NCBI GenBank assembly: GCA_948567375.1
Contig: OX419757.1
Span: 5,704,001-5,768,000 of the forward strand
From: Lunularia cruciata
Taxonomy: Eukaryota; Streptophyta; Marchantiopsida; Lunulariales; Lunulariaceae
DNA length: 64,000 nucleotides
Reading direction: 5' to 3'
This document shows positions 10,901 through 23,111 of the stretch, piece after piece (within the stretch, counting starts at the first letter, position 1; each line of letters starts with the position of its first letter). The position numbers were made by a program, and so were the translations under genes. The notes beneath the pieces are model-generated. The model saw only the letters and a list, made by a program, of their open reading frames with translations. It made no database searches and was not told where the DNA came from.

Positions 10901-13900
10901 CATCATGACAACGATGAAAGAAATACTTCGCTGTCATCCCCGCAGATATTTCATCATGAAAGTGCGACGGTAGTTTGTAATGTCTCATCCATTGAGAATG
11001 TAGATAAGATGAATGTTGACCCAAAAAGTCCCAATGGCCTTTCACCTGAGAGCTCGAGAATATGGCCCTGCTCCAACGCCGGATCAAACAAAGCTCTTGG
11101 AATTCGGGCAGAACAGACTGCTACGACAGGGCCATCCGGTATTTGTTTTGGAACCGTTAATACAGTGCTAGCTAGATCACCCGAATTGCCCAACCATTCT
11201 CCTCTTCCTATTTTTCTGAAGGTCGCGACATCGACAAAATCCAACCTTGAGAAGGGTAAGAAAGCAAGCGAGAAAACACTTTCTCGAGGCATAGAAGTGG
11301 GAATGACCCAAGCAATGGATCTGGGTAACTGTTCCGAAGGAGCTAGTTATAGTAGGCACATACGAGATGCTCCAAATGGATTGTATCCACCCACGAAAAC
11401 CTCAAGGCAACTAGAATTTGCGAGCAATGGGGTATCACATGATCAGCAAGGGCATCTGGTAAGATCGTGGCCCCATGAATGGCCTGGCTCAGTGCAGATT
11501 AGTTACTCTGGGGCCTACAGTCAGCCAACAGCAACAGATTGGTTACAATTAGATGTCGGTCGAGGCTGGCTGCCTCATATGGATTCTTCTTTGATCACGT
11601 ACAGGAGCAATCCTGCGCCAATGGCACGAAGCGTCCAAGCTGAGACTTCTGCCTCAGAGACTGCTTCGCAATCTATAGATACAGTAAGTCAAGACTGGCC
11701 TTCCTTAGCCCAGTCTTCCAATGTATCCCCTACGATGGCGCTCACGGTACCTTCTACTGAAGAGTCACAGCTCAATGGCAGACCCTTCATGAAGCCCTCC
11801 ACATTGTCTTCTGGGTCTGGGTCTGGTGAAGTGGAAGGAAATGGCGGAACAGGTATAGATGAATTTGAGATTGAAGATAGATTTGCTTACGATACGGATG
11901 TAGATGATTATGGTGTCTATAAAGCGGGAGAGTTTGAAGACTTCGATGGTTACATGGTTTCCGAGGAGGAGGGTGAGAGGTCGTTAGAAGATATCACTGA
12001 TAGCAGCGCTGCTGATTATAATCAAATATTTGGAGGTGGAGTGATGTACTGGAATGCAGCAGATTATGCTGGTATGGGCTATTCTCGTCCCGGATCACTT
12101 AGCTCCGAAGACAGTTCCTTTGCTCGGCATGAAGCAGATCTTAGTGCTGTACTCGATGATATAGTGCACTATCAGCTCCTACAGGCAGGTTATCCAGGTA
12201 AGGGTCCTCCTGTGGCAAGTTCCTCACCTCCATCTGCCTCCTCTTTGCCAATCAGCTTTGACCATCTTAGCCCGGTAGCTTCCACGAATTCACGGCACGG
12301 TTTACCAAGACCTGCTGGAAGCGATTTCCCTGGAAAGTTCCCATTACATGCGAATCAGGTGCTGAACCCAGAAGATCAGTCTGGTGTATCAAGAGTAGCA
12401 TCGTCTTTAGATGTGATCGACATGATCAGGGCAGACAGCTCAGGCCAGCCTATGTTGAGGCCACTCGTGGTTGCTCGAGATTTGAGCTTGTCAAGACAGT
12501 TATCTTCTGGTGAAGCTTTGAGATTGCAAGAGGCAAAGAGTCCCAGTATTGTGCCCCGGAGCAGAAGGGATTTTCCTGGTCACAGGAAACGACCTCCTTC
12601 ACCAGTCTTGCGCTGTGTTCCTCCTGCTCCTCCACCACCTCCACCATCCCCGGTTGCAGGCCCGAGGAGGCGGAAAGGGTTTATGGCAGCACGGTCTGGA
12701 AGTTCAAGTCCACGACATTGGGGCCTAGTGAACTGGTCCTATAAAGATGAGCCAGATGGTTTGGAGGGGAAAGCAAAAGGTGGGAGCCCAGAAGGTCTCC
12801 TGGGTAGCGGACGAAGAAGGGTGTGCGTTACAAGTACTCCTCCGATGCACCCACTGCCAGGAGCACTACTTCGGGAACGCTTAATATCTGTTCCACCATT
12901 AGCTTTGGAGCAGGAGCATGTAAGTCTTCTTGCTCTGAACCACACTGCTGCTGCATGGGCCCTTAAAGGATATGCTTGAATTGCCTACGTGAATCAAGTA
13001 TAGCCTTTGCATAGTGTCATTGCGCATGCTTGTGTTGCTCATGTCTCATGTAATTAGAAAATAAAGTTCGAGTACCATCTCCTATATCTCCGCGCTTCTG
13101 GTTCAAGATGGCTTATGTCTCAAGAAGGCGTGTCATGGATGGAGCCACCAGAATTTTGCCCAGAAATGTTAGAAGGATACGATCTATTTCGGGAACTTCT
13201 TTGCTTACTTATTTTCTTTCCTGTTTTTATGTCCCAGCCGGATTTGGCTTTCTCTATGAAGACGACGGTTATTCAATCTAGCAGTCCAGGACTTGTTCAC
13301 ACGCTACCCAAGCTGCTCAAGGCCATCCATCTGGAGATAGAAGCTTTCCGCTTCCAGGTACTTAATCTGTACGTTTTGATTATATTGAATGAGTATATGC
13401 ATTCAAGTCAGGAAATCGAATTGGACTGCGCTTATGCCCTTGCCATCAAGCATTGGTTAGCCGGGAGCGTGGGACCTGTATTCAGGACGTTATATCATAC
13501 ACTAGACCTACCCGGACAGTTGTCATCGAAGGTCCTTGCGATTGTAAATATTACGCATTCTTGTGTTCAAGACATTGCATGCAGGAGATCGTGTAAGACA
13601 TACATTTTGAACAGATATGTTAATATCCGGTTCAGCTCGTTGTTAACTCCCTTACCGTGGCTCATTTTGGCCCATACAGGTTGCCAAAGAAAACAAGAGG
13701 AGAAAACCTTTTGTAAACACAGCTGTGAAGAAAGTTGCACATTCCTTACAAGTCCTCTGGCCTCGGTCTCGCACAAAAATATTTGGGTCAATCGCCACGG
13801 GCCTTGCGCTTCCTACGAGTGATGTGGATCTTGTAGTCTGTTTGCCTCCGGTTAGAAACCTGGTAAGAAACGCATATCATTCTGTGCCTTCTTATCAAGA

Positions 13901-16900
13901 GGCTAGAATCCTCACTGCTAATTGTGCCTGCCGAGTACCTTCGAGTCTGACGTGGACATCGTTTCTTTCTTGAATCAGGAGCCCATCAAAGAAGCAGGAA
14001 TTCTAGAAGGGCGTAATGGCATCAAAGAGACCTGTCTGCAGGTAAGCGTCTATTTATGTTGTCTAATTAAGGTTGGAGATTCTGGTGATTCATGTAGGTG
14101 CCGTCAAAGTGATGATTTAACAAAGGCTCACAAATACATGTTACAGCTTGCCCGATAATTCTACCCGCAAATGCAGCATCTCTTAGCTGTCTTGCGAGTG
14201 GATTTCTTATTGCTTGGTCTTCATTCTGGATATTTTTGTGGGAGTTTGGGAGCCTACATTTATAGTGAATGACGACCTCTAGATTCTATGTACTTGCTCA
14301 GCCCTTTACGTAAACATAATCGAAGGTAGTAATTTTTATCGATTTGACATGATGGCCTACTGCAGCATGCGGCTCGTTACCTCGCTGACCAGGACTGGGT
14401 TAAGAATGATTCGCTAAAGACCATTGAAAACACATTGGTGAGCTTATTGTTCTGAGAAACGTGTCTTGCTGGTTTACATCTGATCATTTCTTCTAGCCGT
14501 GTTGTGTCGCGTTGTGTGATGTACGCTTGAAAATACGATTGGGTGAATCTATTCTCTTTTGTGAATGGTCATCTGGAAAGTGTGTTCTAGGTTTTGGGGT
14601 TTTTCTTACGCGGAGAATTCTCTTATTCAAAGAGTCATGCTGCTCTCGAACTCGTACTCATCAACAGGTACCAATTATCATTCTAGTGGCTGAGTTCCTC
14701 CCTCATCAATGTGACATGGAGGATGAGGATAGCCCATATTCTTTTGGACCAGACTTGCGCAAAGACTCTGCTGAGGACGGAGGTGGTAAGGTGACGGTGG
14801 CAGTGGCAAATGGTGACGCTTGCAAGGAGGAGGTACAGGCTGAGTCTGCATTACAGAAAGGTCTTTGGGGGGGAAAGGCAGATCGTCAACTTGTGCGACT
14901 TGATATCAGTTTTGAGGCTCCTTCTCATACTGGTCTCAGAACTGCTGAACTGGTAAAGTTATATCTGGTCTGTTGAAAATATGTTGTACGCAAATTAGAT
15001 GTTTTTTTCTGTAGTGTAAGTCTGTTTTTTTTTACCCCAGAGCTCTTGGAGGTGAAGAATGTGTCTACGTTGTATGTGGCTGGTACTTCTAACGGGGTCT
15101 CTATTCCATTACTTAATATGTGGATGATAAACTTAAACTCTTTGATATTTCAAACAGGTACGAGAATTAATTGGTCAGTTTCCAGCTCTCTCTCCTTTGG
15201 CCTTGGTCCTAAAACAATTCCTCACTGATCGTAGTCTGGATCATCCTTACACCGGCGGATTAAGCTCCTACTGTCTGGTAAGAATCTGCCGTTATATTCA
15301 AATCTGATATTGCTTACAAACGTCCATAGCTTTACGTCGCATGCATGTCTGCTTTCCTTTGTTGTGTATGAGCAAGATTTTGTTCTTGTAGTCTTGAGGA
15401 AGAATTGACTGCGTTTCTTTTTCACATTTCTAAACGTCTCTGTTGTTCAGGAATTGCAAAATTATACCTTTTGAGTAAAGGAATCAGTATTGAAGAGATA
15501 GTGACCTATTTTGAGATATTAACAAGGATAAGCTGGCTTGGTCCCGGGGGCCCTTTTTACATCTCAAATAGAGCTTCCATGTGTGCCTGGTAGACATACG
15601 CGAACCTCACCATGTTGATTTCTGGCTTGTCAGGTGTTACTAATTACAAGATTCCTGCAGCACCAGACCAACCTGCTGCATACTGGCAGGCAAACTGGAA
15701 GTCAGGTACTTTGGCCCAGGACCGCTTTAGGCTTCTAAGGTATCTTGCACTAATCGTAATTGCTCGCTATAAGTTTATTGGCTGGGCGTCACATGTTCAC
15801 AGTTGCAGCTCTTGCCATTATACCTCTGTGCAGAATCTTGGAAGCCTTTTTGTGGATTTTCTTCATTTTTTTGGGTAAGTTCCTCTTGCAAACATTGATT
15901 CGTCTTTTCCTACCTCATTTGGGTGTGTGCTTGGGATGGATAAAATTAACTATTAGATTTTGGGGAAGAATCATGAATTAGTGTTTGTATTCTTTGATTT
16001 CTCTTAGCTGTAGTGTTGAAATTGGCCCATTTCATACATGGGCATAGCTGGGCTGTAAAAAAATATAAATATGTCGCCAGTTGTCAGATCCATTCTTCTC
16101 AAGTATATATCCTTAACTGAGTGCCTTGACACTCATGAGTTTTCGAGCAGAAACTCGAGGAGTACTGACACTTGCTCAGCTACTTCCGCACTGCGTGAGG
16201 CCCTGATGAAGTTGTATGTGCTTTCGTGGAGGTTTACTATGGCCACCTTCTGCGTCCCGTATATGTTTAGCGTTCCAGGACTCAAGCGTCCATAGCGCTT
16301 GTTGCCATATACTATATATATCCTGTCCTCTTTCTCTCTCGTTACACTGTTACACTTCGATATGTCTCTACAGAAGCACCATCCACTTCGCTCTCGCATT
16401 GTTCTACTCCTCCGTTCCCCAGCTAATTCCCTCCCCATTATTTTTCCCTCGCTCTTTGCCTGCTTCATGGTTCATACCTGACTTTCGACCTCCAGTATCT
16501 CCAGTGTTCCTACCCGACTCCAGCCTACAGTTTAATTTTCTTCGTTCATGCGCTGCTTACTGGTGGTCAATTACACAATGTTTTATATTTTTCAAATTCG
16601 TTTGAATAGCTGTTATCGATTTCAAGTTGTCTACTAGTCCTTAAGATATATGTTCTCAATTTGTTGCAATTATGCATTTGCTTCAGGTTACATTCGATGC
16701 ATTCTACTTTATGGATTTATCACTATTCTAGCATTGTGCATAAAGTACATCTTGGTTACCGATCATATGCATTTAATGAGTTCTGGATCACCCGTTCTAG
16801 AACGGCTTCTACTCTCATCAACCTATATCCTTAACTGAAATAGTATCTCATGGGACTGCAAGATTTGTCATATATTTTAGAGCCTTTAAAAAATGCGAAG

Positions 16901-17615
16901 TGGCATTGTTCGAGATGCGGATATTTTGCTGAACTTTTGTTGGTAACTCATACAGATGTGTGTTTGATCCTCGGAGAATGGGTGTCCGCATTCGTGGTGG
17001 TGGGATGTATGTGAGCCGTGATCGATTTCACGGGTATGTACTTGAATTCAGACTCGTTGTCGTTTTATTGCTTTATGGGACTTTTACGTCTGTGGAAATA
17101 GGGTTACTCGGACTGTTCTGAACACCGTACCTGTACCTGTACACTGTACACCTTTGAATTTGAAAGCGAACTGTTGTCTTGGTGTCTGCACCCTTCCACT
17201 AAGATGAGTTCCAACTAGAAAGGATTGTATTGTATGGTTATACTGCTTAGCAATTTGTGCATCAAACTAATTTTGTTCTCCATTTGACAGTATTGATCCT
17301 CTCTACATTGAAGATCCACTTCACCCCGATAACAACGTGGGTCGAAATTGTTTCCGGATATTGCAGTGTGTGAAGGTACGGGAAATCTGATTCATCCCTT
17401 AAATCTAATTTTGAACTCCTTTATATTCTTCCTTTACTTTATTGTCATGATCTTGACCTCTTCTCTGACACATAATTTGGCAGGCCTTTGCAGATGCTTA
17501 TGCAGTTCTAGAGAAGAAGATCCACGAGGTTCCAAATATCCCAGTTGATCGCGTCAGTGGGACAGCTAACTTTGAACTCCTTCAAACCATCTTACCTGGT
17601 CTCGTCAATACATGA
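7976..17615 (+). CDS. Large nucleotidyltransferase-fold protein with PAP/OAS1-like domain (AT3G61690 type), 14 exons
   Basis: Exons fit GT-AG with continuous frame: 7976-9004, 9311-9889, 10046-12919, 13238-13357, 13680-13862, 13979-14041, 14366-14437, 14668-14952, 15158-15277, 15634-15705, 15834-15874, 16956-17033, 17291-17375, 17484-17615. They total 5,733 nt, giving 1,910 residues. Residues 1-343 form the conserved plant N-terminal domain, including LKDMGYYSLAAFIANKFE. Residues about 537-1494 come from one exon and are low-complexity, with an acidic patch and a Pro run (PPAPPPPPPSP). The C-terminal 400 residues are the pol-beta-like nucleotidyltransferase: the GS motif and metal ligands read FGSIATGLALPTSDVDLVV (G1570-S1571, D1582, D1584), the third Asp is in RLDISFE (D1719), and the PAP/OAS1-associated region ends with DPLHPDNNVGRNCFRI. 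The family resembles TRF4-type non-canonical poly(A) polymerases. The catalytic carboxylates are present, so activity is plausible, but the RNA substrate is unknown. The Arabidopsis relative is remembered as about 1,300 residues, so this one is long. Intron 11 is the longest at 1,081 bp. Confidence 0.9.
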
Positions 17616-18056
17616 GCAAAGAAGCTGAACAAAAATATGGACGAGCGGTTTACACAGCTGCAGGAAAACATTCAAGAATGACTAGCTGCGAAAGGTAGAT
17701 CTTGTCGTTATCGCATGTCCACACTCCGTGAACATAGTTCCTCTATGCCCGAAATTTGATCTGTTGCCTATACTGAAGCAATGATGGCATTGGAGGTGAC
17801 TTTAGCTAGTCGGATTGCAAAACTTTTGGAAGTACCCGATCCGTCATAGTCTCAAACCAATCTAGATATGTGTTGATTGGAATCTAGATATGTGTTGATT
17901 ACGACTTTGATTGCTGCCTTCAACAGTGACTTAATGGACTTGTGGTCAAGTCTCCTGTGGTTGGAGTGATTGGTGGAAGATTAAAATCCTGACAAGGTGG
18001 TTAGCAGGACGCGAAGCAAGCGAGTGTTTGCAGGTTCATCTCCTCTCCTTTCCTCA
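17616..18056. other. 3' flank of the nucleotidyltransferase gene, up to the copia element
   Basis: This is probably 3' UTR and downstream DNA. It has no recognised gene. It contains a 20-bp direct repeat at 17,859-17,878 and 17,881-17,900. Confidence 0.5.
17859..17900. repeat. 20-bp direct repeat, two units, 2-bp spacer
   Basis: AATCTAGATATGTGTTGATT occurs at 17,859-17,878 and again at 17,881-17,900, identical in both units. Confidence 0.9.
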
Positions 18057-18486
18057 TGATGAGAACCATGCTTCCTACTCTTTGAAGTGGAAGGTCTATC
18101 ACTCCCTCTTATCTCTGATGGATCAGACATCACTACTGCAATACTAGACCTCTCTCTTTGTATCACAGCTCACAAGCATCAAATAGGTTCTCTCACGCAG
18201 CACTAGTAGCTTCCAATACTGAGATGATGGTAGGCAGCGGAGGATTTCACGAAATGCAAGGAAGAGGTGTTGGGAATCACCTTTGTTGAAGAACTAACTG
18301 AAGCAAGAGCAGAAAGCACTCTTATAAACACTTACGCAAACCCTAGGGGGTTGCTTTGCTTAACCGTAATTAGGGTTGCGCACCTCTTTACCCTAAGTAG
18401 AAGACATTTAGTAAGGTTTATAGAGGATTCTAACAAAACCTTAAAAATAAAAAAAATCATTAAACTAAAGATTAACTAAACTAACA
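18057..18486 (-). repeat. Copia 3' LTR
   Basis: 430 bp, starting TGTTAGTTTAG and ending TCTCATCA on the minus strand. It differs from the 5' LTR at about 8 percent of positions by hand count. The purine run before it (minus strand, AAGTGAAAG) is a weak polypurine tract. Confidence 0.92.
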
Positions 18487-18493
18487 CTTTCAC

Positions 18494-21400
18494 TTAATGA
18501 GAGTTTAGGACTATTCCCATTTCTACTACACATTTTATGTGTTTATCTTTAGGTAATGTTTTTGTAACACATCTGCTGTCATCTGCTGTCATCTCCTGTG
18601 TAGGACAGTAAACTAACTTCACAACATTCTCCTTTTCTTTCTCCTCTACAAATCTTCTTCTAATCTCAATATGCTTAGTCCTTGGGTGATGAACAAAAGT
18701 TTTGCTGAGTGTTATACTTCCTGTATTGTCACAGTACAATGTAGTAGGACTTTCCTGCTCAAAACCCAGCTTTAGTCTCCTGTTCCAGATGACTTCTTGA
18801 GTAGCATTTAAGGCAACCATAAATTCTGTCTCAGTAGTAGACAGTGCAACAGATGTTTGCTGTTTACTACGCTAGCTGATTGCTCCACCACTAAGCATGA
18901 TTTCATATCCACTAGTTGATCTGTTGTTATTTGTGTCATCTCCCCAACTAGCATCTGTATATGCTTCAAGTTTAGAAGCAAGTATGTTCCCTTGCTTTCT
19001 GTATTCCAAGAATGCATCTTGAGTACCCTTTAAGTACCTGAATACTCTCTTTATACCTTTCCATTGTACTTGTGCAGGGTTGCTAGTATATCTAGCTAGT
19101 GCTCCCACTGCATAGCATATATCTGGTCTTGTACAGACCATGATAAACATTAGAGAACCAAGAGCACTCTGATACAACACTTTGTCGCAGAGATTCACCT
19201 CCCCATCTATGATTCTGCTGTGCTTCCACCCCAGATCAAGAGGTGTAGAGACAGGATTCGCCTCTGTCATCTGATACTTAGCTAGTATGGATCTCACATA
19301 TTGTGGTTGACTGATCCGGATCCATCCTGCTTCTCTGTCTCTGCTCACTTTGATTCCCAAAACGAGTTTTACAGGACCAAGGATAGTCATCACAAAAACA
19401 AAGCACAAGAAATCTATCACTCCTTTGATAGATTCTCTGTTCCCCAACAGTAGTAGATCATCTACATATACAGCTATGTATACATCATCTCTAGTATACA
19501 CACTCATGTCAGAATCTGCTCGGTTGAAATCCTGGTCTCTCAAGTATGAGTCTAGTTTCCCATACCAGGCTCTAGGAGCTTGCTGAAAACCATATAAAGC
19601 TTTCTTAAGCAAGCATACTTTTCCTTTGCCTTCAGTGTATCCATCTGGAACATCCATGTAGATAGTCTTTTTCAAATTTCCATTGAGAAAGGCTGTTTTC
19701 ACATCTAACTGCTCCACTTCCCAATCTCTCTCTGCTGCAAGAGCTAGAAGCATGCGAATAGATCCATACCTGGCAACTGGTGCAAAAGTTTCTGAATAAT
19801 CCACTGATGCTTTCTGATTGAAGCCCTTTGCAACAAGTCTTGCCTTGTACTTCAGGACCTCATTCTCAGCTCCACGTTTGACCCTGAAAACCCATTTACA
19901 GCCAATTGCTTTCCTACCTGGTGGTAAGTCAGCTAGTACCCATGTACCATTAGTCTGAAGAGACTTCTTCTCTTCTGCTATAGCCAACTCCCATTGACTC
20001 GAATCTGGTCTGAGCATAGCTTCCTGTAGAGTTTCTGGATCACAATCTTCAAGACAGATGTAAGATTCATCTAACATCTCTTATGATAGAAAGCCAAGTC
20101 TGTCAATAGGTTTTCTATCTCTCTGTGATCTTCTTGGCTCCGTGCCTAGAAGTTTCATGTCATCTCTTGACATTCTGGAATCTCACTCAGAGATTCTGCA
20201 TCTGCAGTCTGCTTCTGGGGGTCATCTTCTGTAGTATCAGGATCAGAAACCACCGGCTGTATAGGCCTTCTTTGGTACACCTTCAGTCTCTCCTTTGGTG
20301 AACCATCAGCTTTAGGTAGAGATTGCTCTTCTGATGATTGATCTGAAAAACTGACTCTGCAGCTTGGGAAGATAGGTTGATCAAACTGATCAGCTTGCTT
20401 CTGCAACTCATCATTGTTCTCACTCCAAGTCCTCAATTCATCAAAGAGTACATCTCGACTTCTGATGATCTGTCCAGACTTAGGATTGTACAGAAGATAT
20501 CCTTTCAGTCCCTCTTCATATCCTACAAACAGCATTCTCTCAGCCTTCTTTGTGAACTTCCTCCTTTGCTCCTTGGGAATATGAACATAGGCAGGACATC
20601 CAAAACTTTCAAAGCTGAAAGATTAGGTTTCTTACCACTCCAACATTCTTCAGGAGTTCTTCCTTGCAATGCTGTGGTACCACTGATATTTCTAAGGTAA
20701 TTTGCAGTGCTAATTGCAGCACCCCAAAACTTTCTCTCCAACTTGGCATGTTGGAGCATGGCCAAAGCTTTGTCCACCAGTGTCCTTTTCAACCTTTCTG
20801 CAACTCCATTCTGTGCAGGACTGTCTCTGGCAATACAGTCAAGGAGAATTCCTTTCTCTGACAGAAAAGAGAAGAATTCCTCATTCCTGTACTCTCTGCA
20901 TCCATCCATTCTCAATTGCTTGACTTTCCTCCCAGTCTGCAACTCCGCCATGGCTACAAACTTCTGGAATTTTCGCAGCACTTAATCCTTGCTTTTCATG
21001 AGATAGATAAAGCTCTTTCTATTGTAATCATCCACAAAGGAAATATAGTAGGCTGCTCCACTCAATGACTTCTCAGTCATGTATACATCAGAATGTATGA
21101 TATCTAGAAGACCAAAAGCTCTAGATGAAGATTTCTTGGGGATAGGAGCCTTATGTGCCTTACCTTCTGCACACCCAATGCAGAACTCGAGTTTTCCTTT
21201 GGGATCCAATTTCAACCCATCCACTACCTTCTCTAAAGTATATAGGTTTTGCGCTGACAAGTGCCCTAACCTCAAATGCCACAGATGGATATCATTTCTG
21301 TTTTCTGCTACCAATGCAGAATCAGAACAATCAGCTTCCATCTTGAACAGTTTCCCTTTGGCAGAGCCATATCCAAGGACCAGCTCTCCTTTTTTCAAAG

Positions 21401-21934
21401 TGCATTGATTTCTGTTGCTCTCAAAGAGAACACCCACTCCATGCTCCATGAGGCAATGTACTGATATCAAGTTCTTGGTGTAATCTGGAACATAGAGCAC
21501 ATCTTCCAAATAGCTCTTACAAGAACTTTTGTTAGATCTTCCCATGAAGGTAATAGGAACTTTGCCAGTTCCTAACACTGGATTCAGAATCCCAGGTCTC
21601 AACGAACACTCTTGGGAATCTTCAGAGGTTGAAGAGTTGAGAACAGCTCCTCCTGGTAACAGGTATGAGAGGTGGCTCCAGAATCCAAGAACTATCCAGA
21701 ACCGTTTGTGGACAATTGCGATTCTGCCAACATTCCACAATCTAGCTCTTCTACTGAGTACCCCTCCTCATCGCTTTTTATCTCATTGCACTCCTCTGTG
21801 TAGTAAGCTGAACTCGCAAATTTTCGACCTCTTACTGGTTGAGGTCCCTTGCCTACCTTCTTCAGCTCTCGTTCTCTCCTTTCTCCTCTCTTGGGACATA
21901 TAGGTGCAACATGACCTTTCTCATGACAGAAATA
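18494..21934 (-). pseudogene. Copia pol: protease, integrase, reverse transcriptase, RNase H, broken
   Basis: The protease active site LDSGATSH is near 21,690-21,670 but in a different frame from the integrase that follows, so a frameshift lies between. Integrase (about 21,500-20,560) has the zinc-binding HLWHLRLGHLS and FCIGCAEGK, then HSDV, FVDDY and QNGVAERLKRTL; a TAA at 20,982 splits it. The connection domain carries the GYEEGLKGYLL stretch. RT lies in an open frame of 401 codons, 20,077-18,872, with LDVKTAFLNG and the catalytic YVDDLLLLG (residues 204-212 of that frame). A TAG at 18,872-18,874 falls where this family usually has Trp, just before RSKQQTSVALSTTETEF of RNase H, which ends at 18,494. 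Another stop lies near 20,085. The element cannot make a full polyprotein. Confidence 0.9.
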
Positions 21935-22675
21935 TCAGATCATGTTAGCAACACTACTAACCCCTTTATCAGATTTACTCACTCTGGATTGCTCTGGTTT
22001 GCTCACTCTTCTATCTGGCACTCTCCTTGACTGAGAAGAAGCATTGAACAGAGCAGACTCTCCCAAATCATTAAACTTCATCTCGAGGTCCTCTCTGTCT
22101 CTGCTAAACACCAGCAATCTGTTTATCACATAATCCCATGTGACAACTTCAACAGGTAGAAATTTTGGAGCTACTTTGATAGGCTGGTAGCTTGGAGGGA
22201 GAGTTTTCAAGAGATGGTTGATCTCATATTTCTCTGTAAGGGGACACCCATCCTCTTTGACACTCTTGAAGACCTTTTGTAACTTTGACAAGTGCAAAGT
22301 AAAGTCTTCACCATCTGCAAGTTTAGTGTTCCACATCCCATCCCAGATCCTACTGGAACTTTCCTGCCTCTCAACTGAGTAAAAATTCTTGAGTTTGAGC
22401 CAGATCTCCCAACTCCAAGCATAAGTGTTTACTAGGGCTCTGACTGGCTCTTGCATAGCCCTTAGCAGAAACCTCCTAGTAGTAGAATGCTTGATTCTTT
22501 CCTCCTTGATGGACTCAAGTTCATCTATATCATGAGTTTCTAATGCCAAATCTAAACAGTCATAATTGTCTAGGATACATTTCACATCCAAAGCCCAAGC
22601 TTTGTAATTAGTGTTTCCTAGTTTCTCTAGCTCTCTAAGTTCTCCTATCAACCCCAATGGTGATTGTGGGCCCAT
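21935..22675 (-). pseudogene. Copia gag (capsid) with a stop in the zinc knuckle
   Basis: An open frame of about 245 codons runs from the ATG at 22,675, which overlaps the primer site, to a TGA at 21,935-21,937. It has the copia gag features: an early LNTxNYxxW-like stretch (LGNTNYKAWALDVK), the tract YAWSWEIWLKLKNFYS and a Leu-rich ALNTLPxxY-like block (LLKTLPPSY). The CCHC nucleocapsid knuckle (CX2CX4HX4C) follows at once, as YFCHEKGHVAPICP, but its first Cys codon is replaced by the TGA. A longer frame into the LTR is open by chance, since the same sequence occurs in the 3' LTR. Confidence 0.8.
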
Positions 22676-22679
22676 AACC
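22666..22679 (-). other. Primer-binding site matching the anticodon arm of initiator tRNA-Met
   Basis: GGTTATGGGCCCAC on the minus strand abuts the 5' LTR end. It is complementary to the internal GUGGGCCCAUAACC stretch of plant initiator tRNA-Met rather than to the tRNA 3' end. Drosophila copia uses this half-tRNA priming mode. The tRNA sequence is from memory; the adjacency to the LTR is seen directly. Confidence 0.8.
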
Positions 22680-23111
22680 TGATGAGAACCATACTTCCTC
22701 CTCTTTGAAGTGGAAAGTCTATCATTCCCTCTTATCTCTGATGTATCCAACATCACTACTGCAATACTAGACCTTTCTCTTTGTATCACAGCTCACAAGC
22801 ATCAAATGGGTTCTTTCACATAACACTAGTAGCCTCCAATACTGAGATGATGGTAGGCAACAGAGGATTTCACGAAATGCAAGTAAGAGGTGTTGGGAAT
22901 CACCTTTGTTGAAGAACTAATTGAAACAAGAGTAGAAAGCACTCTTATAAACACTTAAGCAAACCCTAGGGGGTTACTTTGCTTCACCCTAAATAGGGTT
23001 GCGCACCTCTTTACCCTAAATAGAAGACATTTAGCAAGGTTTCTGGAGGATTCTAACAAAATCTATAAAAAAAAAACAAAATCTAAAAACTAGAGATTAA
23101 CTAAATTAACA
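22680..23111 (-). repeat. Copia 5' LTR
   Basis: 432 bp, starting TGTTAATTTAG and ending TCTCATCA on the minus strand. It is the direct repeat of 18,057-18,486. The primer site follows it with no spacer. Confidence 0.92.

Larger units (their letters stand above)
18057..23111 (-). mobile_element. Ty1/copia LTR retrotransposon, full-length but inactive
   Basis: About 5.05 kb on the minus strand. The order is 5' LTR (22,680-23,111), primer site, gag, protease, integrase, reverse transcriptase, RNase H and 3' LTR (18,057-18,486). Integrase before RT is the Ty1/copia order. LTRs begin TGTTA and end CA. The five bases outside are CCTCA (18,052-18,056) and TCTCA (23,112-23,116), an almost perfect target duplication. 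A hand comparison gives roughly 35 differences between the two ~430-bp LTRs, so the insertion is old. Several stops and frameshifts break gag and pol. It sits about 440 bp past the stop codon of the nucleotidyltransferase gene, in the opposite orientation. Confidence 0.93.

Noticed and set aside
13115-13237. Open stretch before exon 4 reading protein-like (WMEPPEFCPEMLEGY) and in frame with it
   Set aside because: Splicing 12,919 to 13,238 joins EQEH to PDLAF, which agrees with the remembered plant family. The frame upstream has no acceptor in the right phase, so I treat it as intron. cDNA would decide.
22676-22789. Gag starting upstream inside the 5' LTR (MIQRERSS reading)
   Set aside because: The same reading is present in the 3' LTR at 18,166, so it is LTR sequence that happens to be open, and the ATG at 22,675 lies after the LTR.
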